Positions 14,800 through 23,668 of a stretch of 64,000 nucleotides of DNA are shown here, one piece after another. Where the stretch lies: positions 6,353 through 70,352 of the forward strand of contig CAZHHX010000018.1 in NCBI GenBank assembly GCA_964532465.1. The letters are read 5' to 3'. The translations under genes were made by a program, and so were the position numbers. The notes under the pieces were generated by a model. It was not told the origin of the DNA, searched no databases, and saw nothing but the letters and a program-made list of their open reading frames with translations. The stretch is from JAPLKB01 sp964532465 (GTDB lineage Bacteria > Desulfobacterota > Syntrophorhabdia > Syntrophorhabdales > Syntrophorhabdaceae). Position 1 is the first letter of the stretch, and each line of letters begins with the position of its first letter.

Positions 14800-15918
14800 T
14801 TATTTCTTCTTCTTTACTGCCATATGGCGTTCATCATACAAGGAATCGCCTGTAATATTACCGTCGACTTTAATAAAGGGGGGTATATGTATTTTGCCCT
14901 CTTTTTTGATTGTTTCAAAGGGTTCTATTTTTAATATTGCAACTCCCTCATTGCGACCTTTGTACCTGTCAAGTTCAAAGTGTTGGTTGTTCCATAAAAA
15001 ACAGGTGCGTTCCTTTACAATTACATCGGTTTTCGGGTCTATAAGTTTTGTAAGATTCAGGTACTCCTGTTCTGCAATGAGTCCATCTTCATTAATTGTC
15101 GTTTTCCTTGAAAGAAAATACAGATAGGACCCGTTTTGTCCGCGTTTTCTGATTCTGATCTCTTCGTTCTTATTCTTAGAACGCAGATACATCTGCTCGA
15201 TTTGTATTGTCTGGTGAGCCGGTATCTTTTCATATTGGATATTTTTAACAAGGAACCTCTCCATTATCGGAAGAGGGGCGGGGAGCCCGAGAAAATGCGA
15301 AATCGCGGAAAAGGCCCTGTTTATTTTGCCCTCAAAATCTGTCGTGTTATCAATAATTTTAAAATGAGGATGGCCGAGCCAGCTTTCCCGTATCCTTTGA
15401 TCGATGTGTATCGCTTCTTCAGGTGTTTCTATCCTTGCGGGATTGTTTTCTCCCGTGTAGTATTCAGGTGCCCCGTCTGCCGCTGTAACGAGATGGATGA
15501 CCCCGTTATACCTGTCTCTCAGCTTGACCTCGCTCAGCTTCTTTTTCTTGATTATTTCTTTGAAATCATCATCAGGCATAAAGGCTTTTATATCCATAAT
15601 CCCTCTGTCAAGAAGGATAACTTTTTTCCGTTCCGGGAAAACCCTCACCACCGTTTGTCTATAGGTTTCTTCAAAGGCAAGCTGCATATCAAGTATAGCC
15701 TCTTCATATATTACTACCTGTTTCGATCTATCCATCTTGCGCCGGTCTATTCCGCTGTTTGTTATTAAAGTTGCCGTTTCGGGGATAACAAAAATCATAA
15801 AACCGTTATCTGATAATTTTTCCGTGAGATATGCCAGGGAGGAACTTTTGCCTGAACAGGGTCCCCCTGTGAGAACTATCATGGAAACAGGCTCGATCAG
15901 TTGTGATGTTCTGTGCAA
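14800..15918 (-). CDS. AAA_28 NTPase fused to CYTH-type triphosphate tunnel domain (TTD14-like)
   Basis: A 372-residue protein. The N-terminal P-loop NTPase has Walker A G18-G-P-C-S-G-K-S-S and VILLDRGIMDIKAF near the Walker B position. The C-terminal region from about 215 has CYTH features, with E/K/R-rich beta strands such as EIRIRKRGQNGSYLYFLSRK and VIVKERTCFLW. This pairing matches the AAA_28-CYTH arrangement of eukaryotic TRPL-translocation-defect protein 14. CYTH domains bind or hydrolyse triphosphates; the physiological substrate is unknown. TTG 15918 is taken because GGAG lies eight bases upstream; ATG 15882 is an alternative. It is divergent from purB. Confidence 0.75.
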   Translation of the reverse strand: MHRTSQLIEPVSMIVLTGGPCSGKSSSLAYLTEKLSDNGFMIFVIPETATLITNSGIDRRKMDRSKQVVIYEEAILDMQLAFEETYRQTVVRVFPERKKVILLDRGIMDIKAFMPDDDFKEIIKKKKLSEVKLRDRYNGVIHLVTAADGAPEYYTGENNPARIETPEEAIHIDQRIRESWLGHPHFKIIDNTTDFEGKINRAFSAISHFLGLPAPLPIMERFLVKNIQYEKIPAHQTIQIEQMYLRSKNKNEEIRIRKRGQNGSYLYFLSRKTTINEDGLIAEQEYLNLTKLIDPKTDVIVKERTCFLWNNQHFELDRYKGRNEGVAILKIEPFETIKKEGKIHIPPFIKVDGNITGDSLYDERHMAVKKKK

Positions 15919-16001
15919 CCTTATATCTCCGATAAATTAATTTCTTTGCTGCAATTTATCCTGTATAGCAGGGGGTGTCAATTGTTTTGTGGTGTCTTCT
16001 G

Positions 16002-16030
16002 TTGACAACATTTCATCTATTGCATAATAT
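16002..16030 (+). promoter_or_regulatory. Consensus sigma-70 promoter of purB
   Basis: TTGACA (16002-16007), exactly 17 bases, and TAATAT (16025-16030). The leader to purB is about 55 bases. Confidence 0.75.
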
Positions 16031-16091
16031 ATACTTTTAAACGGCACGCCTTATAGCGACTGCCGACTTAATAAGTTTACGAGGTAAAATC

Positions 16092-17384
16092 ATGATAGAA
16101 CGCTACACGCTCCAGAGAATGGCCCGGATTTGGGAGGAAAGAAATAAGTTTCAGAAATGGCTCGAAATAGAAGTTGCTATATGCGAAGCTTACGGGGAGT
16201 TGTCACTTATTCCTCAGGAAGACCTGAAAAATATTCAAGAAAAAGCCGGTTTTGATATAGAAAGAATCAACGAGATTGAAAAAAGAACAAAGCATGATGT
16301 GGTGGCATTTATTGAATCTGTAGCAGATTTTGTCGGACCCTCGTCGAAATATGTGCATATGGGAGCAACATCTTCGGATATACTCGATACATCCTTTTCC
16401 TGTCTCCTGAAGGAAGCCGCGGACATCCTGATAGAAGATATTTTGTCTCTTATGGAGGTTTTAAAGGAAAAAGCCTATAAGTACAAAACAACCCCCATGA
16501 TCGGGAGAACCCACGGAATTCATGCGGAGCCTATTACATTCGGTCTTAAAATGGCGCACTTCTATGATGAGATGAGAAGGAACCTTGAGCGTATGAGGAC
16601 AGCAAAGGAACGTGTAAGCCACGGAAAAATTTCCGGTGCTGTTGGGACTTTCGCGCACGGCCAGCCCTTTGTCGAAGAGTATGTCTGCAAAAAAATGGGT
16701 TTAAAACCTGCGCCTATATCAACGCAGATTGTCCCCCGTGATTACTACGCGGAATTTTTTACAACTATATCTATCATCGGTTCATCTGTCGAAAAGATGT
16801 CTTTGGAAATCCGCAACCTACAGAGAACAGAGGTTGGCGAAGCAGAAGAGTTTTTTCAGAAAGGCCAGACAGGCTCATCAGCTATGCCCCATAAGAGAAA
16901 TCCTATTGCCTCCGAAAATCTATGCGGCCTTGCCCGACTGCTTCGGGGATATGCCTTGTCCGCCCTTGAGAATATAGCCTTATGGCATGAACGGGACATC
17001 AGCCACTCTTCCGTTGAAAGGGTTATTGCTCCTGATGCCACCATACTCCTGGACTATATGCTGGAAAGATTGAAGAATATGTATAAAAATCTTATTGTAT
17101 ATCCCGAAAATATGCAGAAGAACATGGATATGTCGAAGGGGCTGTACCATTCCGAGGCTATTCTTCTAAGCCTCATACACAAGGGATTTACAAGGCAGGA
17201 ATCCTACAAGATTACCCAGAGAGTTGCCATGATGTGCTATGAAAACAGTCTTGATTTTACAGAAGAAGTTAAGAAGGATGAAGAAATCGGAAAGTATCTG
17301 AGCGAAGCCGAGATTGTCAGCATTATGAGCAATGACCATTATTTTAAATATGTGGATACCATTTTTGATAGAGTTTTCGGCTGA
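16092..17384 (+). CDS. purB: Adenylosuccinate lyase
   Basis: A 430-residue member of the fumarase/aspartase superfamily, MIERYTLQRMARIWEERNKF. It cleaves adenylosuccinate to AMP and SAICAR to AICAR plus fumarate in purine synthesis. The catalytic His region is GRTHGIHAEPITFG, and the signature loop GSSAMPHKRNPI is intact. Length is normal for the short bacterial/archaeal PurB. GAGGT precedes the ATG. It is a single-gene unit with a perfect promoter and terminator; the terminator stem begins at the stop codon. Confidence 0.96.
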   Translation: MIERYTLQRMARIWEERNKFQKWLEIEVAICEAYGELSLIPQEDLKNIQEKAGFDIERINEIEKRTKHDVVAFIESVADFVGPSSKYVHMGATSSDILDTSFSCLLKEAADILIEDILSLMEVLKEKAYKYKTTPMIGRTHGIHAEPITFGLKMAHFYDEMRRNLERMRTAKERVSHGKISGAVGTFAHGQPFVEEYVCKKMGLKPAPISTQIVPRDYYAEFFTTISIIGSSVEKMSLEIRNLQRTEVGEAEEFFQKGQTGSSAMPHKRNPIASENLCGLARLLRGYALSALENIALWHERDISHSSVERVIAPDATILLDYMLERLKNMYKNLIVYPENMQKNMDMSKGLYHSEAILLSLIHKGFTRQESYKITQRVAMMCYENSLDFTEEVKKDEEIGKYLSEAEIVSIMSNDHYFKYVDTIFDRVFG

Positions 17385-17423
17385 AACACGCAGGCTGATG
17401 CCTGCGTGTTTCAGAGGTTTTTT
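17381..17423 (+). terminator. Rho-independent terminator of purB
   Basis: CTGAAACACGCAGGC-TGAT-GCCTGCGTGTTTCAG, a 15-bp perfect stem, followed by six Ts. The purB stop codon lies inside the 5' arm. Confidence 0.95.
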
Positions 17424-17438
17424 GCTAAACTTTTTTTA

Positions 17439-17693
17439 CTATTGATGTTTTGCAGCCTCTATATACTTCATTCTTAAATCATAGAGCATATTGCCGATTA
17501 GTCTGTCCTCTTCCTCGGTAAGGTTGCCCTTTGTTTTTTCCATAAGCACTTCAATCAGGCTTATCGTCTGCTTGGCCAAGGGAAAGTTTATATCTTTTTC
17601 ATTTGTCGAAGGGTCCGGCAACTCTCCCAGATTAACCAGTACAGATGTTGATAAAGACAGCATAAACGTACTGAATGTTAATTGATCATCCAT
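17439..17693 (-). CDS. DUF1844 family protein
   Basis: An 84-residue acidic helical protein, MDDQLTFSTFMLSLSTSVLV and onward, with LGELPDP, AKQTISLIEVLMEKTKGNLT and E..LI..ML.DLRMKY blocks typical of DUF1844, a small family common in Deltaproteobacteria with no assigned role. GGGGG precedes the ATG. It is the last gene of the rsmD-to-htrA minus-strand operon, nine bases after htrA. Confidence 0.88.
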   Translation of the reverse strand: MDDQLTFSTFMLSLSTSVLVNLGELPDPSTNEKDINFPLAKQTISLIEVLMEKTKGNLTEEEDRLIGNMLYDLRMKYIEAAKHQ

Positions 17694-17702
17694 ATTAACC
17701 CC

Positions 17703-19118
17703 CTAAAGTAAGCTATCAAGCTTTACCGGTACATAGAATATATTTTCATTTCTTCTTACCTGATACAAAATGTAATTCCTTTTCAGGCCCTCTATCATAA
17801 AAGAATCAAAATCGTTTTTATCTGACACAGTATAATTATTAATCTTGATTATCACGTCGCCGACGCGTAATCCACTTTTTTCGCCTATACCGGCTTTGTA
17901 TATCTTTGTAACTACTACACCGTTTTTATCTTTTAATTTGAATTTCATTTTCGGGTAGCCTTTTATGTCTGACACCCTCATGCTGCATAACGATTCATCA
18001 AGTGGAGTGGGTTTATAATCCAGCATGTCCTTTATATCAACATCAACAGGATATGCCTTCCGTCCTCTCATTATCTTGAATTGGATTGACTCCATTTTTG
18101 TAACATTCCTCAAAATATTATGGAGTTTTATGCCTTCTTTTATCTTTTTCTTGTTAAATTCCACAATTCTATCGCCGGCCTTAATCCCTTGTTTTTCAGC
18201 GGGACTTCTCGGTATTACTTTATTTACATAAAAGTATGTAGCTTTATCGTCTCTCCTTTTCTCGATAAACAAACCGAAAATCGGCTTTTTCGTTCCGCTT
18301 TCAAGGAACTCAGAGACCATATTCATAACGTCTTCTATGGGTATGGCGAATCCAATGCCTTTGCCTTCTCCATAAATAGCGGTTACAATCCCAAGGGGAT
18401 TTCCTTCCGTATCAAGGAGAGCGCCGCCACTGTTGCCGGGGTTTATTGAAGCATCTGTCTGGATGAGGTTTACATAGACCCTGTTATCAATTTTCAGATT
18501 TCTTCCAAGGGCGCTTACAACTCCCATAGTAACAGAACTTGAAAGCCCATAGGGATTCCCGATGACTATCGCTCTTTCACCGACTTTTATTTTTTTGCGT
18601 GTATCCACCTTCAGATAGGGGAAATCGGTTTTGTCCGTTATTTTCAAAAGGGCCATATCAAACTCAGGATCGCTGCCCAATACGTAGGCGTCATACTCTT
18701 TGCCGTTTATAAATTTTACCTTTATACTTATGGCTCTGGAAATCAGATGCTCATTAGTGACTATAATTCCTCTCGGATCCAGCACAACGCCTGAACCTAT
18801 GTTTTCAAATGTCTCCTCTTCCTCCTCATCCTCTCCGGCAACAAATTTCTTAAAAAATGTTGTTTTTTTGTCTTCCCCGGTTTTTCTCGACAGTTCTTCT
18901 GTTTTTATGTTTACTATCATCTTGCTTACCCTCTCCACAACCTCTATGGTTTTATCTTCTTTGGCATGGGTTAAGGGCGGAAACGATAAAAGGAAAAACA
19001 GAAATATACAGAAATAAAGGAATGGTTTAATGAGACTGAAAGGCGGATTAAATACGTTCAGCCGTTTTGTTCCGGCTTCCGGTTTTTGAATTATTTGTCC
19101 TGATGTTTCACTTTTCAC
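17703..19118 (-). CDS. HtrA/DegP-type serine protease with two PDZ domains
   Basis: A 471-residue envelope protease anchored by one hydrophobic segment (about 30-50). The trypsin-like domain has the triad H124 (VTNEHL), D154 (EFDMALLK) and S230 (NPGNSGGAL), followed by two PDZ domains (about 275-370 and 385-465). Role: degradation or folding of damaged periplasmic proteins. The start is uncertain: GTG 19118 lies inside a heptanucleotide repeat that supplies several in-frame or out-of-frame GTGAA units. A second HtrA is encoded at 42089. It follows coaBC in the operon with a 19-bp overlap-free gap. Confidence 0.88.
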   Translation of the reverse strand: MKSETSGQIIQKPEAGTKRLNVFNPPFSLIKPFLYFCIFLFFLLSFPPLTHAKEDKTIEVVERVSKMIVNIKTEELSRKTGEDKKTTFFKKFVAGEDEEEEETFENIGSGVVLDPRGIIVTNEHLISRAISIKVKFINGKEYDAYVLGSDPEFDMALLKITDKTDFPYLKVDTRKKIKVGERAIVIGNPYGLSSSVTMGVVSALGRNLKIDNRVYVNLIQTDASINPGNSGGALLDTEGNPLGIVTAIYGEGKGIGFAIPIEDVMNMVSEFLESGTKKPIFGLFIEKRRDDKATYFYVNKVIPRSPAEKQGIKAGDRIVEFNKKKIKEGIKLHNILRNVTKMESIQFKIMRGRKAYPVDVDIKDMLDYKPTPLDESLCSMRVSDIKGYPKMKFKLKDKNGVVVTKIYKAGIGEKSGLRVGDVIIKINNYTVSDKNDFDSFMIEGLKRNYILYQVRRNENIFYVPVKLDSLL

Positions 19119-19134
19119 TGTTCACTTTTCACTG
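19107..19134. repeat. Heptanucleotide tandem repeat TTCACT(T/G) x4
   Basis: Four head-to-tail 7-mers, alternating TTCACTT and TTCACTG, lie at the coaBC-htrA junction and include the proposed htrA start codon on the minus strand (AGTGAA units). Seven is not a multiple of three, so unit gain or loss would shift any frame reading through it. Confidence 0.85.
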
Positions 19135-19137
19135 TTT

Positions 19138-20376
19138 TCAGTACCAGTCATCTTCAATTTTAATTCTTTTCTTCATCAGTTTTTTTACGGCGTCGAGGAT
19201 GATATGCCCTATTTCCTCTTTGCTGTTCAGGGGCACCTGTTTAATATGGCCCGATGTTCCGATAATTGTAACTTCGTTGTTGTTGGAACCGAAGCCGATG
19301 CCTGCCTTGGAAACATCGTTTGCCACAATCATGTCCAGATTCTTTTTTTTCAACTTTTCTGCTGCATGTTCAATAAGATTTTCAGTTTCTGCTGCAAAAC
19401 CTACGAGTATCCGATTCTCCTTCAATTTGCCGAGTTCACCGATTATATCAGGATTCTTTTCAAGTTCCAGCGTCATGTTGTCTGCGTTGCCTTTCTTTTT
19501 AATCTTCTGGCAGTTTTCAGACATGCATCTGAAATCTGCTACTGCTGCCGCTTTGATAATTATAGTGCAGCGCTTGTAATGATGCATCACCGCGTCTCTC
19601 ATTTCACAGGCTGTTGTAACATCGATAACCTCAATACCGTTCATGGGCGGAGGTAACTGTGTTCTTCCTGTTATAAGAACTACATCAGCTCCTCTTCTCC
19701 TTGCAACCTTTGCTATTGCAAACCCCATTTTTCCTGAAGAAAGGTTGGTAATGCACCTCACAGGATCAATAAATTCAGTTGTAGGACCTGTGGTAACAAG
19801 TATCCTTTCGCCTTCCAGATCCTTCTCAGTGAATATATCCTCCATCTTTTCAACTATTTCCTCGATTGTGGGCAACCTGCCTTTTCCTACAGTGCCGCAG
19901 GCAAGGTCGCCGGTTCCCGGCTCCATAAATTCAAAACCGCCGTCCTTCAGCTTTTGTATATTAGACTGAACTATTCTGCTTTCCCACATTTTAGTATTCA
20001 TGGAAGGCACAAAAAGAATGGGCACTGTGGTAGCCATTACCATGGTTGTCAGAAAGTCGTCGGCGATACCGTTGGCAATCTTTCCGATAATATTTGCTGT
20101 TGCCGGGACAATTACCATCTGATCGGCAATATCTGAAAGAGCTATATGCCCTATTTTCGAGCCGGTAAAAAGCTCAAACATATCATGTATTACCGGATTA
20201 CCGGAAATGGTCTGGAAAGTTAATGGCGTAACAAATTCCATGGCATGTTTTGTCATAACCACATGGACGTTGGCTCCCCTTTTTGTCAGCTCTCTCACAA
20301 GCTCCGCTGTTTTGTAGGCAGCAATTCCCCCTGTAATTCCGACTATAATCTCTTTACCTTTTAACATTGTAAACAT
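19138..20376 (-). CDS. coaBC: Bifunctional phosphopantothenoylcysteine decarboxylase/phosphopantothenate-cysteine ligase
   Basis: A 412-residue bifunctional enzyme for two steps of coenzyme A synthesis. The CoaC half (1-190) is a flavoprotein with GGIAAYKTAEL, the active His in GHIALSDIAD, PSMNTKMW and the Cys in LACGTVGKGR. The CoaB half has VTTGPTTEFIDPVRCITNLS, KAAAVADFR and the catalytic Lys in LEKNPDII. AAAGGA lies nine bases before ATG 20376; ATGs at 20385 and 20367 are alternatives, and an upstream reading would overlap dacA. coaD is in the same operon, so two CoA-pathway genes are co-transcribed. Confidence 0.94.
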   Translation of the reverse strand: MFTMLKGKEIIVGITGGIAAYKTAELVRELTKRGANVHVVMTKHAMEFVTPLTFQTISGNPVIHDMFELFTGSKIGHIALSDIADQMVIVPATANIIGKIANGIADDFLTTMVMATTVPILFVPSMNTKMWESRIVQSNIQKLKDGGFEFMEPGTGDLACGTVGKGRLPTIEEIVEKMEDIFTEKDLEGERILVTTGPTTEFIDPVRCITNLSSGKMGFAIAKVARRRGADVVLITGRTQLPPPMNGIEVIDVTTACEMRDAVMHHYKRCTIIIKAAAVADFRCMSENCQKIKKKGNADNMTLELEKNPDIIGELGKLKENRILVGFAAETENLIEHAAEKLKKKNLDMIVANDVSKAGIGFGSNNNEVTIIGTSGHIKQVPLNSKEEIGHIILDAVKKLMKKRIKIEDDWY

Positions 20377-20395
20377 TTTTACCATTCCTTTTCCG

Positions 20396-21583
20396 TTAAA
20401 TATTAAGACCAAGTTTTCGTATAAGCCTTGTGAACAGGTTTGCCATAGGTACATGCGAAGGTGAAACTATATCTACCTTGCCGACAATTTCATTTTCCAG
20501 TTTTACAATGAGCTCGCCAAGTTTCTGACCTTCTTTTATTTCGCCCTTTATCTTTTCAGGCACCGCTATTTCCTTTTTGATGTTTCCTTTTTTGTCGTTC
20601 GGGACTGTGCAGGCAAGGTCTGCATTTGCCACCCCCTTTATCTTCCTGTATTTTCCATCTTCCAGAATTATATCTTTATCAATCAATTCCCCTTTTTTTA
20701 CAACATTCACTGTTTTGTAGAAAGAAAATGCCTTCCTAAATTTCTCCATGGCGACGCCGTCGCGTATACTTGCTGAAGGACTTCCCATTACAACAACGAT
20801 GAATCGTAAATCATTCTTTTTCCCTGTTGCCGCTACGTTAAAACCGGTTTCACTGTAATATCCTGTTTTTAAGCCATCAACAATGCCGGGCATTTTAAAG
20901 AGAAGTTTGTTGTGGTTGTTCATAATAAACTTTCCTTCTCTGAAGCCCTCGGTCTTTATTGATGTCCATTCAAGTATCTTGGGGTATTTCAGGAGTGCCC
21001 TTGCAAGTATGGCAAGATCGTTGCAAGTTGTCAGATCTCCCTCCTGTCCCTTTGAAGGGGGGAGTCCATGGACGGAATTGAACTGTGTATCAACCATGCC
21101 CAATGCCTTGGCTTTCTCGTTCATTAAAACAACAAATTCATCCTTACTTCCCGCTATATGTTCGGCTATCGCATAGGCAGCGTCGTTGCCTGAAGCTACA
21201 AGAGTTGCCTTCATAAGATCCTCAAGGGAAAATACTTCGCCTTCTTTCAAGTAGACCTGGCTGCCGCCTATTTTTGATGCCTCCTTTGAGGCAGTAATTT
21301 TGTCGGTAAGCTGTATTTCGCCTTTTGCAAGTTTATCCAGGACAATACAGGCAACCATGAGTTTTGTTACACTTGCAGGAGGTCTTTTAGCGTTGGCATT
21401 TTCGCCTTCGATCACCTTGCCACTGCCTGCTTCAACAACAATAAACGCTTTATAAGGCGTTGCCTGTACTTTGGTGTTAGATGTATTGCTGCTTTTAATA
21501 TGTTTTTTTTGGGAAGGAGGTTTCCCATAGGCCATATTTGTCCAGATTAAAAGAGCCAGTATTGTTGCAATCCATTTTTTCAT
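20396..21583 (-). CDS. dacA: D-alanyl-D-alanine carboxypeptidase (DacA/PBP5-type)
   Basis: A 395-residue exported penicillin-binding protein with signal peptide (1-20). Active-site motifs are S71-V-T-K74 (SxxK), SGN in LVASGNDAAYAIAE, and KTG in VDGLKTGYYSETG. A PBP5 C-terminal beta domain (about 300-370) and an amphipathic tail, VPMANLFTRLIRKLGLNI, close it as membrane anchor. It trims pentapeptide stems of peptidoglycan in the periplasm. Start and upstream stop overlap as TAATG with the SPFH gene. Confidence 0.92.
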   Translation of the reverse strand: MKKWIATILALLIWTNMAYGKPPSQKKHIKSSNTSNTKVQATPYKAFIVVEAGSGKVIEGENANAKRPPASVTKLMVACIVLDKLAKGEIQLTDKITASKEASKIGGSQVYLKEGEVFSLEDLMKATLVASGNDAAYAIAEHIAGSKDEFVVLMNEKAKALGMVDTQFNSVHGLPPSKGQEGDLTTCNDLAILARALLKYPKILEWTSIKTEGFREGKFIMNNHNKLLFKMPGIVDGLKTGYYSETGFNVAATGKKNDLRFIVVVMGSPSASIRDGVAMEKFRKAFSFYKTVNVVKKGELIDKDIILEDGKYRKIKGVANADLACTVPNDKKGNIKKEIAVPEKIKGEIKEGQKLGELIVKLENEIVGKVDIVSPSHVPMANLFTRLIRKLGLNI

Positions 21584-22335
21584 TATTTTGCTTTCTCCAT
21601 AAACATCTTTATAAGATCAATCGGCAACGGGAATATTATAGTAGAATTTTTCTCCGTTGAAATCTCGATCAGGGTTTGCATGTAGCGAAGTTGCAGTGCC
21701 ATCGGATTTTGCGAGAGTATTTCAGATGCCTCTGAAAGTTTTGTGGCTGCCTGATATTCTCCCTCAGCCCCGATAATCTTTGCCCTTCTTTCACGCTCTG
21801 CCTCTGCCTGACGCGCGATTGCCCTCTGCATTTCCTGTGGAAGGTCCACGTTTTTGACTTCCACATTCGAAACCTTGATGCCCCAGGACTCGGTGTGTGT
21901 ATCTAATATCTCTTGCAACCTTTCATTGATCTTTTCCCTGTGAGCAAGAAGATCGTCAAGCTCGGCCTGCCCAAGTACGCTCCTTAAGGTTGTCTGGGAA
22001 AGCTGGCTTGTTGCATAGAGATAATTCTCTACATCTATAATCGCTTTCAACGAATCTATTACTCTGAAGTAAACAACGGCATTTACCTTTATTGATACGT
22101 TATCCCGTGTAATGACATCCTGAGGAGGAATATCCAGTACAACAGTCCTCAGACTTACCTTCACCATCCTGTCTACTATGGGAATAAGGATTATGAGTCC
22201 GGGGCCTTTTGGAGTGCCGAGCACACGCCCGAGCCTGAAAATAACACCTCTTTCATATTCATTTAACACCTTTATGGCACTGATAAGAAAAAAAACTATC
22301 ATAACTGCAACAAAAACAAAAACAGAAAATCCCAT
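21583..22335 (-). CDS. SPFH/Band 7 (slipin/stomatin-like) membrane protein
   Basis: A 250-residue protein. The N-terminal membrane helix (MGFSVFVFVAVMIVFFLISA) is followed by the Band 7 domain (EYERGVIFRLGRVLGTPKGP, VVLDIPPQDVITRDNVSIKV) and a coiled-coil (QRAIARQAEAERERRAKIIG). Slipins form membrane microdomain scaffolds and are very often encoded next to an NfeD protease, as here, where NfeD is two bases upstream. GGAGG before ATG 22335 overlaps the nfeD stop and fixes the start, removing 14 residues from the longer reading. Confidence 0.93.
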   Translation of the reverse strand: MGFSVFVFVAVMIVFFLISAIKVLNEYERGVIFRLGRVLGTPKGPGLIILIPIVDRMVKVSLRTVVLDIPPQDVITRDNVSIKVNAVVYFRVIDSLKAIIDVENYLYATSQLSQTTLRSVLGQAELDDLLAHREKINERLQEILDTHTESWGIKVSNVEVKNVDLPQEMQRAIARQAEAERERRAKIIGAEGEYQAATKLSEASEILSQNPMALQLRYMQTLIEISTEKNSTIIFPLPIDLIKMFMEKAK

Positions 22336-22336
22336 T

Positions 22337-23668
22337 TTATCCTCCTTTTCTCTTAACGATGAGCAAAAGTCCTTCAATACCTGTTACAACAACCTGCTCC
22401 CCTTCCCTGATCAACTCATCGCTTTTTGCGTTCCACAGTTCTCCATGAAGAAAAACTTTTCCTTTGCCCAACACATCAGTTGTTGCGGCACCCGCTTCTC
22501 CGAGAAGCCCTTCTTTGCCGGTTTTAACCTTTGAAAGCTGAGCCCTTATCGCATACGATACCACACCGAAAAAAAATATACCAGACAGTATTACCACAGC
22601 AAGTATGCTTGTCCATGATATGGAAAGCATACTCTTTGGAAGGTCAACAAGCATTACTGAACCTATAATAATAGATAAGATTCCGGCAAAGCCCAGCAAG
22701 CCGTGACTTATTATCTTCAGTTCCAGAATAAAAAAGAATATTCCGAGGAGGATAAGAAATACACCGGCAAAGGTTATCGGTATTGTCTGGAACGCATAGA
22801 GGGCAAGAATAATGGAAATCCCGCCTACCACTCCGGGGAATATAGCGCCGGGACTGTAAATTTCAAAGAGTATTCCGTAAATGCCGAGCATCATAAGCAG
22901 GTATGCTACATTGGGATCGCTGAGATAGGACAGAAACTTATATTTGAAGGGCATGTCAATCTCAACCTTGTTCTTGCCCTTTAATTTCAGCGTCACTTTG
23001 CCCTTTTTTGTATCCACCGTCTTTCCTTCTGCCTGCGCCAGAAGATCATCCATATTTTGCGCGACAATATCGATAACGTTTTTTTCGAGGGCATCGTTTG
23101 CTGTTATGGAGGCGCTTATGTTCACTGCCTTTGCCGCCCATTCAATATTTCTGCCTCTTTTACCGGCAATGCTTCTCACATAGGCTTCCGAGTCTTTTAC
23201 AACCTTCTGCATCATGTCCTTGTCGGTTTTTTCTTTTCCTATAGTGACCGGATGGGCGGCGCCGACATTGGTTCCGGGCGCCATAGCTGCAATATGGGAT
23301 GCAAGGAGGATAATACAGCCGGCGGATGCAGCTCTTGCGCCGGAAGGGGAAACATAAACGATAACCGGTATATTCGCATCCATAATATTCTTAATAATAT
23401 CTCTCATTGATGTATCGAGGCCGCCCGGTGTATCGAGAAGAATAATCAGGGCTTCTCCCCTGTCTTTCTCGGCTTTCGCAATAGATTCAGCTATGAATCC
23501 TGCAACGGGGGGTTGTATCGCCCCCTGTATTCTGATTGTATAGATATCATTTGCGTATGTATCTGATGCGAAAAAGAAAATTGCTGCAAAAAGGAGTAAA
23601 CTGCAAAAGCGTAATAAAATAGTGAATAGTGAATAGCGAATAGCGAATAGCTTCAGATATACCTTCAC
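22337..23668 (-). CDS. NfeD-family membrane serine protease (1510-N type)
   Basis: A 443-residue protein. The order is signal peptide, a ClpP-like protease domain (about 45-230; nucleophile S115 in GARAASAGCII and the family lysine in the RSIAGKRGRN region), four to five membrane helices (about 240-385), and a C-terminal NfeD OB-fold (about 395-440). Family members cleave stomatin partners, and the slipin gene follows directly. GTG 23668 overlaps the coaD TGA. Its first 19 codons are made of a 7-bp tandem repeat (LFAIRYSLFTILL), an odd signal-peptide start that could be phase-variable. Confidence 0.9.
   Translation of the reverse strand: MKVYLKLFAIRYSLFTILLRFCSLLLFAAIFFFASDTYANDIYTIRIQGAIQPPVAGFIAESIAKAEKDRGEALIILLDTPGGLDTSMRDIIKNIMDANIPVIVYVSPSGARAASAGCIILLASHIAAMAPGTNVGAAHPVTIGKEKTDKDMMQKVVKDSEAYVRSIAGKRGRNIEWAAKAVNISASITANDALEKNVIDIVAQNMDDLLAQAEGKTVDTKKGKVTLKLKGKNKVEIDMPFKYKFLSYLSDPNVAYLLMMLGIYGILFEIYSPGAIFPGVVGGISIILALYAFQTIPITFAGVFLILLGIFFFILELKIISHGLLGFAGILSIIIGSVMLVDLPKSMLSISWTSILAVVILSGIFFFGVVSYAIRAQLSKVKTGKEGLLGEAGAATTDVLGKGKVFLHGELWNAKSDELIREGEQVVVTGIEGLLLIVKRKGG
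23618..23650. repeat. Heptanucleotide tandem repeat in the nfeD signal-peptide region
   Basis: On the plus strand AATAGTG x2, AATAGCG x2 and a partial AATAG. On the coding strand the units are ATTCGCT/ATTCACT. The unit resembles the TTCACT heptamer at 19107-19134. A change in copy number would frameshift nfeD if GTG 23668 is used. Confidence 0.85.
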
